Below are positions 9,421 through 18,523 of a stretch of 64,000 nt of DNA, in pieces; the first letter of the stretch is position 1; each line of letters opens with the position of its first letter. The stretch is from Candidatus Poseidoniaceae archaeon. GTDB taxonomy: Archaea > Thermoplasmatota > Poseidoniia > Poseidoniales > Poseidoniaceae. The DNA lies in contig CASIAP010000010.1 of assembly GCA_949372645.1 (NCBI GenBank), positions 1-64,000 on the forward strand, given 5' to 3'. A program made the position numbers and the translations under genes. Under the pieces are notes generated by a model that was given only the letters and a program-made list of their open reading frames with translations, had not been told where the DNA came from and made no database searches.

Positions 9421-10800
9421 ATGACGGCGGACATCGACTCTGTAGTGCGCTCATGGGAACACCCCATTGAGACAGGTGAAATGCCGGAAAGTGGTACCGA
9501 ATTCGATGCTATCATTGTTGGCGGAGGTCCTGGGGGCGCTGCAGCAGCTGGATATTTGGCGAAATCCGGCTCCCGTGTCCTGATGATCGAAAAGGAAGTC
9601 TGGCCGCGCGACAAGGTTTGTGGCGACGCCGTCGGTGGAAAATCACTTTCCCACGTCAGTGAACTCGGCGTCAAAGCAGATATTGAAGCGACGCCTCATT
9701 TCAGAGTCACTGGAATTGTTTTCTCTTCTCCAAAGGGCAACACGGTTCGCGTACCATTGCCTGAAGAAGATGTTGAAAGAATGGAAGCGGGGTATGCATT
9801 GCCTCGCGCCCAATTCGATTCATTGCTGTTCGACCGTTGCCAAGCCTTGGTGCGTGGAGCAGGTGGCTCAATTATCCAAGGCGGAGACGTTCGTACTGTT
9901 CTGTTTGATGATGGCGCAGGAGGAGAAGACCCTGGTGAAGGGAGCGGAGATGCCCGACATGCAGCCGGAATTGTTGTTCAAATCGGAGGGAGAAAGGGCG
10001 AAGAGCGAACATTCTACTCCCGTGAATTAGTTGGTGCAGCAGGTTATCGATGTCCTGTAGCTCGCTCGGTAGTCGAGTCATCCTACAGTGAAGTCATGAT
10101 GGATCGAGACCACTATTGCGGTGGATACCGCGAATATTGGCGAAATGTCAAAGGATGCGAAGCTAGTGTTGGTGATATTGAAATTCATTTTGTTGACTCG
10201 GTTATCCCAGGATACTTCTGGCTCTTCCCGGTCTCGGAAAACGTAGTAAATGTCGGCATTGGAATGGTCATGGGCCTTTTGGATAAACAGAAAAAGAAAC
10301 TGAAGGCGCTTCAAGCAGACGTCATTGCAAATCACCCAATGTTCAAAGATCGATTTGCTGAAGCAGAATTGATCCCTGGCTCAGCAAAAGGTTGGCAACT
10401 TCCTTTCGGCTCCCCCCGTAAGAAAAGCAGCAATCAACCCCGCCGTTCAAGCATGAATGGCATTCGGTTGGTTGGCGATGCTGCGTCTTTGATTGATCCG
10501 TTTTCGGGCGAAGGTGTCGGAAATGCATTGGTGACAGGAGAGATGGCAGCTCGGCACATTATGGAAAAAAGACCTTTCCTTGAATATCAAGATGAGGTGT
10601 GGAAGGTACTTGGCCCTGAACTCATCAATTCATATCGAATGCAAAAACTCAGCAGGAAGTCGTGGCTTCTCAACTGGTTTGTCGGAAAGGCAGAGCGTAA
10701 ACCTGTTCTCCAGGAAATGATGACTGAAATGATTGCCAGTAAAGAGGCGCAAGAGAATCTACACTCGCCTTGGTTTATGATGAAAACATTACTGTTTTGA
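9421..10800 (+). CDS. geranylgeranyl reductase family flavoprotein
   Basis: FAD-dependent oxidoreductase of the geranylgeranyl reductase family, which saturates the isoprenoid chains of archaeal membrane lipids. It has the dinucleotide fold VGGGPGGAAAAGYLA near residue 38, the family block DKVCGDAVGG near residue 62, and the second FAD motif VGDAASLIDPFSGEGVG near residue 350. The C-terminal third is helical. The window also holds GGGP synthase (28017-28829), an earlier lipid step. A ferredoxin would be the usual reductant; one is coded at 44709. It is followed by the HAD phosphatase after nine bases. Confidence 0.85.
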   Translation: MTADIDSVVRSWEHPIETGEMPESGTEFDAIIVGGGPGGAAAAGYLAKSGSRVLMIEKEVWPRDKVCGDAVGGKSLSHVSELGVKADIEATPHFRVTGIVFSSPKGNTVRVPLPEEDVERMEAGYALPRAQFDSLLFDRCQALVRGAGGSIIQGGDVRTVLFDDGAGGEDPGEGSGDARHAAGIVVQIGGRKGEERTFYSRELVGAAGYRCPVARSVVESSYSEVMMDRDHYCGGYREYWRNVKGCEASVGDIEIHFVDSVIPGYFWLFPVSENVVNVGIGMVMGLLDKQKKKLKALQADVIANHPMFKDRFAEAELIPGSAKGWQLPFGSPRKKSSNQPRRSSMNGIRLVGDAASLIDPFSGEGVGNALVTGEMAARHIMEKRPFLEYQDEVWKVLGPELINSYRMQKLSRKSWLLNWFVGKAERKPVLQEMMTEMIASKEAQENLHSPWFMMKTLLF

Positions 10801-10809
10801 GGTGAGAAG

Positions 10810-11598
10810 ATGGACGCGAAACTCGACGGAATTGATGCGGTTTTTCTCGATCTCGATGGTACTATTTACCTGGGTAATAAACTGATTAAGGGCGCTCTTG
10901 ATTTTCTTCAACGGTGTGATGAACAGGGCGTTAAGCGTTATTTCTTATCCAATAATTCGAGCCGTTCGGTCAAGCAGTATCTAAAGAAATTACAAGCCTT
11001 TGGCATTCCTGCCGTCGAAGAAGATGTTCTGCTGTCTACTCATGACTTATTGTCATGGCTCAAATCCAACTCAATCACAAAAACGTGGCTCATTGGAACC
11101 GAGGGCATGCGAGAGATGCTTGAAGAAAGGGGCATTGAAACTCAAAGTGAATTTCCAGAATATGTTGTTCTCGGTTATGACACGGAAATCAATTATGAAA
11201 AACTCTCCAAAGCGAGTATCTTCCTTCATGCCGGCACCCCATTAGTCGCAAGTCATCCCGACATGGTATGCCCGTCCCCCGAGGGTGGGTTGCCCGATGT
11301 TGGTGCATATCTTGCCTTACTCAAAACAACAACTGGGGTGGACCCCGTCCACATTGCTGGAAAGCCGAATGCTGGCATGATTTTGCATAAAATAGAGGAT
11401 CTGGGTCTCGACCCGGCGCGTTGCGCCATGGTTGGGGACCGGTTGTATACCGATCTAGCCATGGCGACAAGGGCTGGATGTGTTGGCGTATTGGTACTCT
11501 CTGGTGAAGCGACTATGGATGATGTTTTGGAATTGGAAGTAGGGGCAGAACAGCAACCTACCGTCATCGTTCAAAGCGTTGATGAATTGTTACGGTGA
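10810..11598 (+). CDS. HAD-IIA family phosphatase (NagD/phosphoglycolate phosphatase-like)
   Basis: Haloacid-dehalogenase-type phosphatase. Motif I is DLDGTIY near residue 13, motif II SNNSS near residue 45, the motif III lysine is in GKPNAGM, and motif IV is VGDRLYTDLAMA near residue 215. The cap between motifs II and III places it in subclass IIA with NagD and 4-nitrophenyl- or glycolate-phosphate phosphatases. Substrate is not predictable. The ATG has GAGGTGAG a few bases upstream. It sits between the geranylgeranyl reductase and NERD genes with short gaps, so all three may form one transcript. Confidence 0.85.
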   Translation: MDAKLDGIDAVFLDLDGTIYLGNKLIKGALDFLQRCDEQGVKRYFLSNNSSRSVKQYLKKLQAFGIPAVEEDVLLSTHDLLSWLKSNSITKTWLIGTEGMREMLEERGIETQSEFPEYVVLGYDTEINYEKLSKASIFLHAGTPLVASHPDMVCPSPEGGLPDVGAYLALLKTTTGVDPVHIAGKPNAGMILHKIEDLGLDPARCAMVGDRLYTDLAMATRAGCVGVLVLSGEATMDDVLELEVGAEQQPTVIVQSVDELLR

Positions 11599-11607
11599 TG
11601 CGTTTCT

Positions 11608-12519
11608 ATGTCTGCGAGTGTCCGTTGGAAATGGTGGCGTTCCCGTCGCTTGAAACATCCCCCAGATGATATCCACCGCGCTGGCGACCTTGCCGAAATG
11701 CGCTTGTGTAAGCTTTCAAGAGCGGCTGGGCGGGAAAATGGTTGGAAGATTTTTGAATCTGTCCGGATTCCTGACCCGGATGGTGGAAGAAGAGAGATTG
11801 ACATGGTCGTCATTGGGGGAAATACGATGCTGGTGGTAGAACAAAAGCATTGGGCAGGCTCGTTTATCATTACAGATGAACACCATTTCGTTCAAAACAG
11901 AAACAATGGATCTCAACATAATCATGATGGGGTCGCTGACCGCATTGCTCGTAAGGCAAAGATATTGAAAGCGTTACATGAAAAGCGACTTTCACTTTCT
12001 GAAGAAGAATCATTGGAGATGGAGGTGATTGTGGCCATGACTCATCAGCGGCTGGAATGGCCAAAAATACCCCGTGACTTAGCAGCACAAATGGTTGATG
12101 AAGCTGGTTTTATTAAAATCCTTGAAACCACGAGTCCGGGGGAGATGAATCCTGATTTAATGGAAACCCTCGAGGGTTTCAACACCTGGGATGAAGTGCA
12201 TCTCCATGGTGGTTTGATGTTGAAAGGCGATGTGTTTGGCCTTGGATTAGGCGACCAATTGCGGTCATGGTTTGCCGATCGAAAAAGTCCTGTTGAAGCC
12301 ACCACCGAACATAAGCGCTCACTCTTTTCTTTGTTTTCGAATAATCCAAGTGAAGTGACGTTGAAAACGGGCGGGAAGAATATCATCGCAAAAATACCAT
12401 ATGATATGGAGCTCGAAATGCATGTTGTTGGCGAGAAAACTCCGAGGAAAATAAACTGGGCAAATATTACGCATATCAATGTGTCAAAGCCTCCAGTTGA
12501 TTGGGCAAAGAACGTTTGA
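11608..12519 (+). CDS. NERD domain protein
   Basis: The N-terminal half carries a nuclease-related domain (NERD). After AGDLAEMRLC, a strand pair REIDMVVIGG and LVVEQKHWAG gives the D-(x)n-E-x-K pattern of the restriction-endonuclease-like fold. The C-terminal third is less conserved and ends in a probable small beta domain (KIPYDMELEMHVVGEK). NERD proteins are associated with DNA or RNA processing, but many have no known substrate. No helicase or kinase domain is attached. It follows the HAD gene by nine bases. Confidence 0.75.
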   Translation: MSASVRWKWWRSRRLKHPPDDIHRAGDLAEMRLCKLSRAAGRENGWKIFESVRIPDPDGGRREIDMVVIGGNTMLVVEQKHWAGSFIITDEHHFVQNRNNGSQHNHDGVADRIARKAKILKALHEKRLSLSEEESLEMEVIVAMTHQRLEWPKIPRDLAAQMVDEAGFIKILETTSPGEMNPDLMETLEGFNTWDEVHLHGGLMLKGDVFGLGLGDQLRSWFADRKSPVEATTEHKRSLFSLFSNNPSEVTLKTGGKNIIAKIPYDMELEMHVVGEKTPRKINWANITHINVSKPPVDWAKNV

Positions 12520-12534
12520 CGCTCACGAGGTTTG

Positions 12535-12855
12535 ATGTGGGTTGGTCGAACGGCTATGGGCATGGCTGCTGCATGGATTGAGGCGATTGGCTTACTTGCC
12601 GGGGTCATTGGGATTTTTGCTTGGATTCCTCAAATCATTCAGGTTTGGGTTCATAAACGCCACGATGGAATCTCATTGACGACGTTTGCAGTTGTTTCTT
12701 TTGCCCTTGGACTTTGGCTCGTGTATGGGATTCTTGTTGATTCCTTTGCTATGATTGCTGCCAATATAATGACCTTGACAGTCATCGGAGCAGTCATTCT
12801 CGGGGTACTTCGTGTTCGTAAAAACGAACGCCAGCCAGAACAAAATCAATTGTAG
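12535..12855 (+). CDS. SemiSWEET-type sugar transporter subunit
   Basis: Small three-helix membrane protein of the MtN3/SWEET (PQ-loop) family. The first helix holds the WIPQIIQVW PQ motif, followed by a DGISLTTF loop, the second helix with W and Y, and a third helix. One such unit (SemiSWEET) dimerises to carry sugars down a gradient. The start at ATG 12535 follows GAGG; a later Met (GMAAAW) is possible. The 3' end overlaps the convergent glutamine synthetase gene by ten bases. Confidence 0.8.
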   Translation: MWVGRTAMGMAAAWIEAIGLLAGVIGIFAWIPQIIQVWVHKRHDGISLTTFAVVSFALGLWLVYGILVDSFAMIAANIMTLTVIGAVILGVLRVRKNERQPEQNQL

Positions 12856-13856
12856 GATGCCTTAGTCGTTGAGATAATCACGGCACCGATCTTATAGGGG
12901 TCTCCGTTTGATGCTGGTCGTCGATCTTCGAGGCGCCCAACCCAACCATCTTCTGGAACCGTAATTGGGATTCGGATAGATGCCCCACGGTCTGAAACGC
13001 CGTAGGAGAATTGGTCAATCGACTGAGTTTCGTGCAACCCAGTTAATCGCTGATCGTTGAATTCTCCGTAAACGTCCATGTGTTTCTTGACATTCTTACC
13101 GAATTCTTCGCAAATCTTTGTGAACAATTCTTCTCCACCCACATCGCGCATTTTGCCATCAGAGAAATTAGCGTGCATGCCTGAACCGTTCCAATCTCCT
13201 TTAACCGGTTTTGGATGATATTCAATATAGCAGCCGTAGCTTTCGGTGAGGCGGTCCAATAAGTAGCGGGCCAACCACAATTCATCGCCGGCTTTCTTTG
13301 CACCCTTGGCAAAAATTTGGAATTCCCATTGCCCACAGGCTACTTCTTGGTTGATTCCTTCGAAATTAATGCCTGCATCTAAGCACAAATCTGCATGTTC
13401 TTCAACCAATGAGCGGCCATGGGTGTTTCTTCCGCCAACAGAACAGTAGTACATTCCTTGAGGCCCTGGAAATCCGCCAACGGGGAAACCAAGCGGGAGT
13501 TGTGTTTCAGTATCCATGATAAAATATTCTTGCTCAAAACCAAACCAAAAATCTTCGTCGTCGTCTTCAATTGTTGCTCGGCCGTTACTCGAATGCGGAG
13601 TACCATCGGCGTTCATAACTTCACACATAACAAGGAAACCATTGAACCGTTGAGGATCTGGGTATATCGCAACTGGTTTGAGAAGGCAGTCTGAAGAGTT
13701 TCCAACAGCTTGTTTTGTTGAAGAACCATCAAAATTCCACATATCGCATTCTTCAAGGGTTCCAGTGAAGTCTTGTTTCACGATTGTCTTACTACGCATG
13801 TTCTGAGTCGGTGAATATCCATCGAGCCAAATATACTCTAATTTTGCTTTATCCAT
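12846..13856 (-). CDS. glutamine synthetase, eukaryote-type (GSII)
   Basis: Glutamine synthetase (ammonia + glutamate + ATP to glutamine), of type II, the form found in eukaryotes and some bacteria. The start LEYIWLDGY, the WNFDGSST block near residue 42, the FGFEQEYF catalytic-core block near residue 105, and GDWNGSGMHANFS near residue 205 all match GSII and not the longer GSI of most archaea. Length 336 is slightly short for GSII. There is no Tyr adenylylation motif. It faces away from an HTH-CBS regulator across an AT-rich 224-base gap, so that regulator could control it; this is an inference. Confidence 0.9.
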   Translation of the reverse strand: MDKAKLEYIWLDGYSPTQNMRSKTIVKQDFTGTLEECDMWNFDGSSTKQAVGNSSDCLLKPVAIYPDPQRFNGFLVMCEVMNADGTPHSSNGRATIEDDDEDFWFGFEQEYFIMDTETQLPLGFPVGGFPGPQGMYYCSVGGRNTHGRSLVEEHADLCLDAGINFEGINQEVACGQWEFQIFAKGAKKAGDELWLARYLLDRLTESYGCYIEYHPKPVKGDWNGSGMHANFSDGKMRDVGGEELFTKICEEFGKNVKKHMDVYGEFNDQRLTGLHETQSIDQFSYGVSDRGASIRIPITVPEDGWVGRLEDRRPASNGDPYKIGAVIISTTKASYN

Positions 13857-14080
13857 CATCGGTATCGATTCAAGGCTTGTGAAGACGGTATATCAACCAT
13901 ACGCTCACCTTTTACCCATTTTAATTTGTCAAATGTTTACTATTTTAAGTTATTTTTAAACTATTGACGACTTATGTTGATTATCATAGCGTTGTTTTTT
14001 ATTCATTTGTTTGTCGGTATTGAAAATATTTGGACAATTGAACAGCACGGTGTAAATCGCCAAATTGGAGGTGAAAGTTG
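13857..14080. promoter_or_regulatory. divergent AT-rich promoter region between GSII and HTH-CBS regulator
   Basis: This 224-base gap is strongly AT-rich, with runs such as TTTAAGTTATTTTTAAAC near 13940-13960 that could hold TATA elements for both directions. On the regulator side a perfect Shine-Dalgarno GGAGGTGA lies at 14067-14074, six bases before the ATG at 14081, which fixes that start. No other gene is visible here. Confidence 0.5.
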
Positions 14081-14686
14081 ATGCCGACCGATGAACTCTT
14101 TGAGGGTGGTCTCCACGGAGGAACAATGGAAATTCCGACCGGCGGGTATTTGCGGCAGTGGCGCAAATCATTGGGGCTTACGCAGTCCTTGTTGGCTGAG
14201 CGTTCGGGATTGACACAGTCTGTCATTGCGAAAGTTGAGACGGGGTCGGTTGATCCGCGTGCTTCGACACTTCGAAAGATGGTTGGGGCACTCAAGCGAG
14301 AAGAACAACCTGACCAAGCCCATACTGTTGGTGATATTATGATCTCTGAAGTCACGACCTTGGTCCGGACGGATACTGTTCAGTCTGCAATCGACAAAAT
14401 GGTTCTCGGGGGAATCAGTCAGCTCCCCGTCCTCAGCGAAACAGGGTCTGTAGTGGGCCTAGTCTCTGAATCTAGCCTCTTGAAAGGGGATGTGGGTCGA
14501 AGTACTTGCGTCGATGAGGTCATGCGCGTTAACTTCTCAATGGTTGATGTGGATATATCGATTGGTGAAGCGCGTCGACTTCTTAGAGATGAAGAGGTGT
14601 TGCTGGTGAACCGTAGAGGGGTTTTGGTGGGCCTCGTTGGCCGGATTGACATGGTTCGTGCGTTGCGAGCTGGTGACAGTTACTGA
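14081..14686 (+). CDS. HTH-XRE regulator with two CBS domains
   Basis: Transcriptional regulator with an XRE-type helix-turn-helix at about residues 24-70 (LRQWRKSLGLTQSLLAERSG, then VIAKVETG) and a CBS pair from residue 85 to the end (DIMISEVTTL, QLPVLSETGSVVGLVS). CBS pairs bind adenine nucleotides or AdoMet, so the protein may sense energy or methyl status. This domain order is a known archaeal regulator family. The start is fixed by a strong GGAGGTGA. Its divergent partner is glutamine synthetase. It may bind its own promoter. Confidence 0.85.
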   Translation: MPTDELFEGGLHGGTMEIPTGGYLRQWRKSLGLTQSLLAERSGLTQSVIAKVETGSVDPRASTLRKMVGALKREEQPDQAHTVGDIMISEVTTLVRTDTVQSAIDKMVLGGISQLPVLSETGSVVGLVSESSLLKGDVGRSTCVDEVMRVNFSMVDVDISIGEARRLLRDEEVLLVNRRGVLVGLVGRIDMVRALRAGDSY

Positions 14687-14809
14687 TTCTTAGCTGTGCC
14701 TTCACTTCGGACGTGGCGAGTTGATTATTGGGGTTTTAGATGGTGGGGGGCACGTTACAGTAGAGTGGACGCTTCAGACGTTCAAGGTCTCTGTCGATAC
14801 GCTCTAGAA

Positions 14810-16591
14810 TCACTGATTGTTGGCTGCGTCTTCACCTTGGGGGGTGATCAAAACATTGCTTCCATCACGATCAATGTGTGGCACAGAGAGGACGCCGCCA
14901 TTCACTGTAATGGGGCACAATACTCCGCAAGCAGGAGCGAGATAGTCTTCTCCTGTTTCTGTCAGTACAAGTCGAATGCCATGTCCTGCAGGCAAGAGGG
15001 CGTCAATGGCTTGAAATTCCATGAGCATCGTGAGGCTTTGGCCTGGGAGAACGGTGGTTGGTTCACTGCCGCCTTGGTGGTATCGAATGTCCATGGTTGC
15101 ATGGCCGATGCGGAGGTTGGTTTCTGCATCTTGAATCTCAACAAAGATTTGCCCACCATCCATGGCTGCTTGCACTTCAAGGTGGAGGGTTGTGAGTCCT
15201 GAAATGTGGATGTCGGACTCAATGCTGAGTGCGGCGCATTCAATCACAACGCCACTCACGCTTCCGCCGGAGCCAGAAACTCCTTGCACTCGAGTTCCAG
15301 TTTGAACGCATGTATCGAGCGGAACTTCAGTTGAGCTTCGGTCAAGTGGCGGCCATGTATCTTCGATTCGCCATTGTCCATCGTTACGTTGGATTTGGGC
15401 GTGGAGTTCTGGCTTCTCTCCGATCCCTTTCAAGTAATACTCAAACCATTCAAACAAATCTTGGCCCCAATCCCAGCGCGTCATGTTTTCAATCGCTTCC
15501 CCGCCGTATCCGCTTTCTTGTGCATTGTGTTTTGACCATTGGTCTGGATAGTTGTGCTCCCATTGACCGAGCATGCCTCGAACATCAAAACCTGCATCGA
15601 TGAACATCTGGTACCACGGGAAAACCTGGTGAGGGTCGACGTTCCAATCTTGCATTCCCTGGACCCAGTAGACACTGCCATTATAATTGGTAAGTGCCTT
15701 CGAAATGTGTTCTCTTTCTTCGTAATAGTTCGCCATGTAAGGGTCTAATTCACCCATGCCGTACGTCACTGGGCCTGCAAAAAGACCTTCGATAATATCG
15801 GGGCAAACGTTGTCCAGATCTTCCCCGTTATAATCGACAGTGCTGCCGAAATAATTCATATGCATCACTTGGCTACGAGCCTCTGCACTTCCATTTTTGT
15901 AGAGAAGTGGGTGGAGTCCGGTTGTGCCTGAAATTGGAACGATGGTCGCAAGGTGTTCACTGCCATGGACGGCTGCTTCCCATTGTGTTGCACCTTCGTA
16001 GGACTTTCCATACAATCCGACTTTCCCGTTGGACCAGTTTTGTGTACCGAGCCATTCAACTGCTTGATGAATTCCCCAGCCTTCTCCTTCACCGCGATAA
16101 TCGAAACATCCTGAAGATTCTTCGGTTCCGAAAACGGATACTTGAGCAAATGCATAGCCGTGTGGAATGTAATTATCGTAAATAAACTCGCCACGCCCAC
16201 CGCCCACGACATTGGTCGCGCCAGATTCATCACCGGGCTGGCCAAAAGAAAAATATGGACTGACTACGGCGATAACAGGGACTGTTTCACCCATTTCTGT
16301 GTTTGATGGTAACCAGTATGAGAGGTGGACGTTTGCAGTCGCTGGACCGGTTTCCCATACGCTAGAGGTGTCTACTTCGAAGGTCGCTTCTTGAACTTCG
16401 AGAGCCGTGTATGGTCCAGGTTGTAGGACGTAAGAGTAACTGTCTGTCCAATTCCAATCAAGCGTGTGACGTTCCCACTCCGTCGGATACAGTGTCGATT
16501 CATCCGTTTCTATCTCTGAAGATTCGCCCCCGAAACAACCCGATAGAGGGCCGAGGAAGATCAGCAGAGACAGGAACACAGCGATTCGCAT
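14810..16591 (-). CDS. CocE/NonD-type X-Pro peptidase-like lipoprotein hydrolase
   Basis: Secreted serine hydrolase of the CocE / X-prolyl dipeptidyl peptidase family. The N-terminus is a lipoprotein signal (FLSLLIFLGPLSGC) followed by an acidic linker. The alpha/beta-hydrolase nucleophile is in YGKSYEGATQW near residue 195; the helical cap and the C-terminal jelly-roll domain (residues about 420-593) fit the X-Pro family. It likely acts on the outer face of the membrane on proline peptides or esters. Length 593 is normal. It is the first of five lipobox proteins in the window. A 123-base gap without visible features separates it from the HTH-CBS gene. Confidence 0.85.
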   Translation of the reverse strand: MRIAVFLSLLIFLGPLSGCFGGESSEIETDESTLYPTEWERHTLDWNWTDSYSYVLQPGPYTALEVQEATFEVDTSSVWETGPATANVHLSYWLPSNTEMGETVPVIAVVSPYFSFGQPGDESGATNVVGGGRGEFIYDNYIPHGYAFAQVSVFGTEESSGCFDYRGEGEGWGIHQAVEWLGTQNWSNGKVGLYGKSYEGATQWEAAVHGSEHLATIVPISGTTGLHPLLYKNGSAEARSQVMHMNYFGSTVDYNGEDLDNVCPDIIEGLFAGPVTYGMGELDPYMANYYEEREHISKALTNYNGSVYWVQGMQDWNVDPHQVFPWYQMFIDAGFDVRGMLGQWEHNYPDQWSKHNAQESGYGGEAIENMTRWDWGQDLFEWFEYYLKGIGEKPELHAQIQRNDGQWRIEDTWPPLDRSSTEVPLDTCVQTGTRVQGVSGSGGSVSGVVIECAALSIESDIHISGLTTLHLEVQAAMDGGQIFVEIQDAETNLRIGHATMDIRYHQGGSEPTTVLPGQSLTMLMEFQAIDALLPAGHGIRLVLTETGEDYLAPACGVLCPITVNGGVLSVPHIDRDGSNVLITPQGEDAANNQ

Positions 16592-16645
16592 TGGTTAGGG
16601 GGCGGGGCGGGGTGGCATGAATGTGATGTTTGTTGGACGATACAT

Positions 16646-16662
16646 AAGAGGGGGGGGCTCTT
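16646..16662. repeat. short inverted repeat with G-run before the SDR gene
   Basis: AAGAG and CTCTT flank a run of seven G, ending ten bases before the ATG at 16672. The G-run would be in the loop. The divergent CocE gene starts 55 bases away. This could affect leader structure. Confidence 0.3.
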
Positions 16663-16671
16663 GGGACTGCT

Positions 16672-17685
16672 ATGCGTGTTCTCGTTACTGGTGCTGCTGG
16701 CTTCATCGGCTCGCATGTCGTTCACCTCTTGTTAGAAAGGGGTCATCGTGTTCGAGCAACTGCTCGGAATCCTACCAATGCTCAGTTCCTCAATGAATTC
16801 TCAAAAAGCGATAACGCGTCTCTTGAAATCATACAGATGGATTTGTTTGACAAGGATGAGGTTGAGGCTGCAGTTGATGGATGTGAAGTTGTCATTCATT
16901 GTGCTGCGGCGTTAATGATTGGTGTGCGGGATGCTCAGCGCGATGTTGTCGACCCTTCGGTTCTTGGGACAGAAAACCTCTGCAGCGCGATACAAAAGGC
17001 GGGATCTGTTCACACCATTATTCATACTTCATCTGTGGCGGCCATCAGAAGAACTCGTTGTAAAAATGGACAGGTATTCACCTCTTCCGATTGGTGTGAC
17101 GATGCTTCGGTCGAGTCCAATCCCTATGGGTTGGCGAAGGCTGAAGCGGAGCATGTTATGCGGAATTTCGTCGGCCAGCAACCCGAGGTGGAGCGTCAAC
17201 GACTCGTAACCATCCATCCCTCGATTGTGTTTGGTCCGGTGTTTCACAAACGCCACACAAAGGGTTCGATGGCTTATCTCAAACATTTTACTGGCCGATT
17301 ACCGTTTGTACTCCATACGCATCTGAATTTTGTTGATGTGCGGGATGTGGCCGAGGCGCATGTTACTGCCATCGATATGGGGAAGGATGGCAGCCGGTAT
17401 ATTTTGCATAAAGAAGGCATGTGGATGCAAGATATTGGGCGCAGTTTACGTCAATTCCTCCCTGGGAAAAAATGGGCTACGTTTTGTCTCCCTTCACCAT
17501 TCGCTACCGTAATGGCTGCATTCCACCCAAAACTTACTGTTCAACAAGTTCGCTCTTCACTCGGCAGATATGTCGATTACGATATTGGAACAATGGAAGA
17601 GGATTTGCAGTTCGAACTTCGCTCAACGAAGCAAACGCTCACGGATTCAATCGAATCTTTGTCGGCTTTAAGCCGTAAGGTATGA
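16672..17685 (+). CDS. NAD(P)-dependent epimerase/dehydratase (extended SDR)
   Basis: Extended short-chain dehydrogenase with the cofactor motif TGAAGFIGSHV at residues 6-16, the active-site serines in HTSSVAAIR near residue 120 and the YGLAK tyrosine-lysine pair near residue 150. The best overall resemblance is to the dihydroflavonol-4-reductase-like or 3-beta-hydroxysteroid-like branch, which reduces a keto group on varied substrates. The substrate is unknown. The gene runs straight into pyrF: its TGA is followed at once by the GTG that opens the longer pyrF reading frame, so the two are likely co-translated. Confidence 0.8.
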   Translation: MRVLVTGAAGFIGSHVVHLLLERGHRVRATARNPTNAQFLNEFSKSDNASLEIIQMDLFDKDEVEAAVDGCEVVIHCAAALMIGVRDAQRDVVDPSVLGTENLCSAIQKAGSVHTIIHTSSVAAIRRTRCKNGQVFTSSDWCDDASVESNPYGLAKAEAEHVMRNFVGQQPEVERQRLVTIHPSIVFGPVFHKRHTKGSMAYLKHFTGRLPFVLHTHLNFVDVRDVAEAHVTAIDMGKDGSRYILHKEGMWMQDIGRSLRQFLPGKKWATFCLPSPFATVMAAFHPKLTVQQVRSSLGRYVDYDIGTMEEDLQFELRSTKQTLTDSIESLSALSRKV

Positions 17686-17709
17686 GTGGCGCGACCCACT
17701 GGCATTACC

Positions 17710-18513
17710 ATGCAGGCGAACGAGTCATGGGGTCGCCGTTGGAGTGAGAACTCACTCGCAATGGCCCGCACCTATATGGAAGTGGCTTGCAGAAAAGAGA
17801 GCCTCGTTTGTCTCGCTGCCGACCGATCTACGATGGCGGAATTGAACCAGTTGATCGATGAAGTGGGGACCTATCTGGCTGCTCTCAAAACTCATGTAGA
17901 CCTGGTTGACGATTGGACACCAGAGGCGTGGTCTGTGTTTTGTGCAAAGGCTTCTGCGGCCGATTTGTTGATTTTTGAAGACAGAAAGTTTGCAGATATC
18001 GGAGGGATTAGCCGTAAACAAATGTCGGGGGTTTACAATATTCGTTCTTGGGCCGATCTCGTTACTGCGCATCTCATTTCCGGGCCCGATATTGTCGATG
18101 GATTACAAGCGGGGTGGGCTGATGTCGGAAGAGAAGGTGGCGTACTTCTCTTGGCCCAAATGTCAAGCAGAGGCAATTTACTCGAACCCGACTATACTGC
18201 AAAAGTAGTCTCGGTGGGTAAATCTCACCCAGGTGTTTTTGGATTCATTGGAAACGGTTCCCGCCCAGGGGAATTGAAATTATTACGGCAAGCGGTTGGT
18301 GCTGGGAAACTCATTTGGACGCCGGGCGTCAATCTTACTGTCGGTGATGGGGAAATGGGCCAGCGTTATGGCGACCCTCGCGAAGCTGTTCTTGCTGGCT
18401 CGGATTGTATCATTGTAGGTTCGGGAATTCACAAGGCAGCAAACCCAGCACAACAAGCAAAGGCGTATGCTGAGGCTTCATGGAATGCACTGCTTGAACG
18501 AAACCAAGAGTGA
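17710..18513 (+). CDS. pyrF: orotidine 5'-phosphate decarboxylase, eukaryote-like
   Basis: Last step of UMP synthesis, OMP to UMP. The catalytic block LIFEDRKFADIG and the preceding LKTHVDLVDDW give the lysine and aspartate residues of OMPDC. Further matches such as SGVYNIRSWADLVTAH, TPGVNL and GSDCIIVGSGI follow the eukaryotic URA3/UMPS form more closely than the shorter archaeal form. I used the ATG at 17710; the tracked GTG at 17686 directly after the SDR stop would add eight residues. No other pyrimidine genes are nearby. Confidence 0.9.
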   Translation: MQANESWGRRWSENSLAMARTYMEVACRKESLVCLAADRSTMAELNQLIDEVGTYLAALKTHVDLVDDWTPEAWSVFCAKASAADLLIFEDRKFADIGGISRKQMSGVYNIRSWADLVTAHLISGPDIVDGLQAGWADVGREGGVLLLAQMSSRGNLLEPDYTAKVVSVGKSHPGVFGFIGNGSRPGELKLLRQAVGAGKLIWTPGVNLTVGDGEMGQRYGDPREAVLAGSDCIIVGSGIHKAANPAQQAKAYAEASWNALLERNQE

Positions 18514-18523
18514 GTATGATACA

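Noticed and set aside
14696-15202. 168-residue plus-strand ORF
   Set aside because: Mostly antisense to the CocE lipoprotein gene; Cys-rich shadow composition and no family sign.
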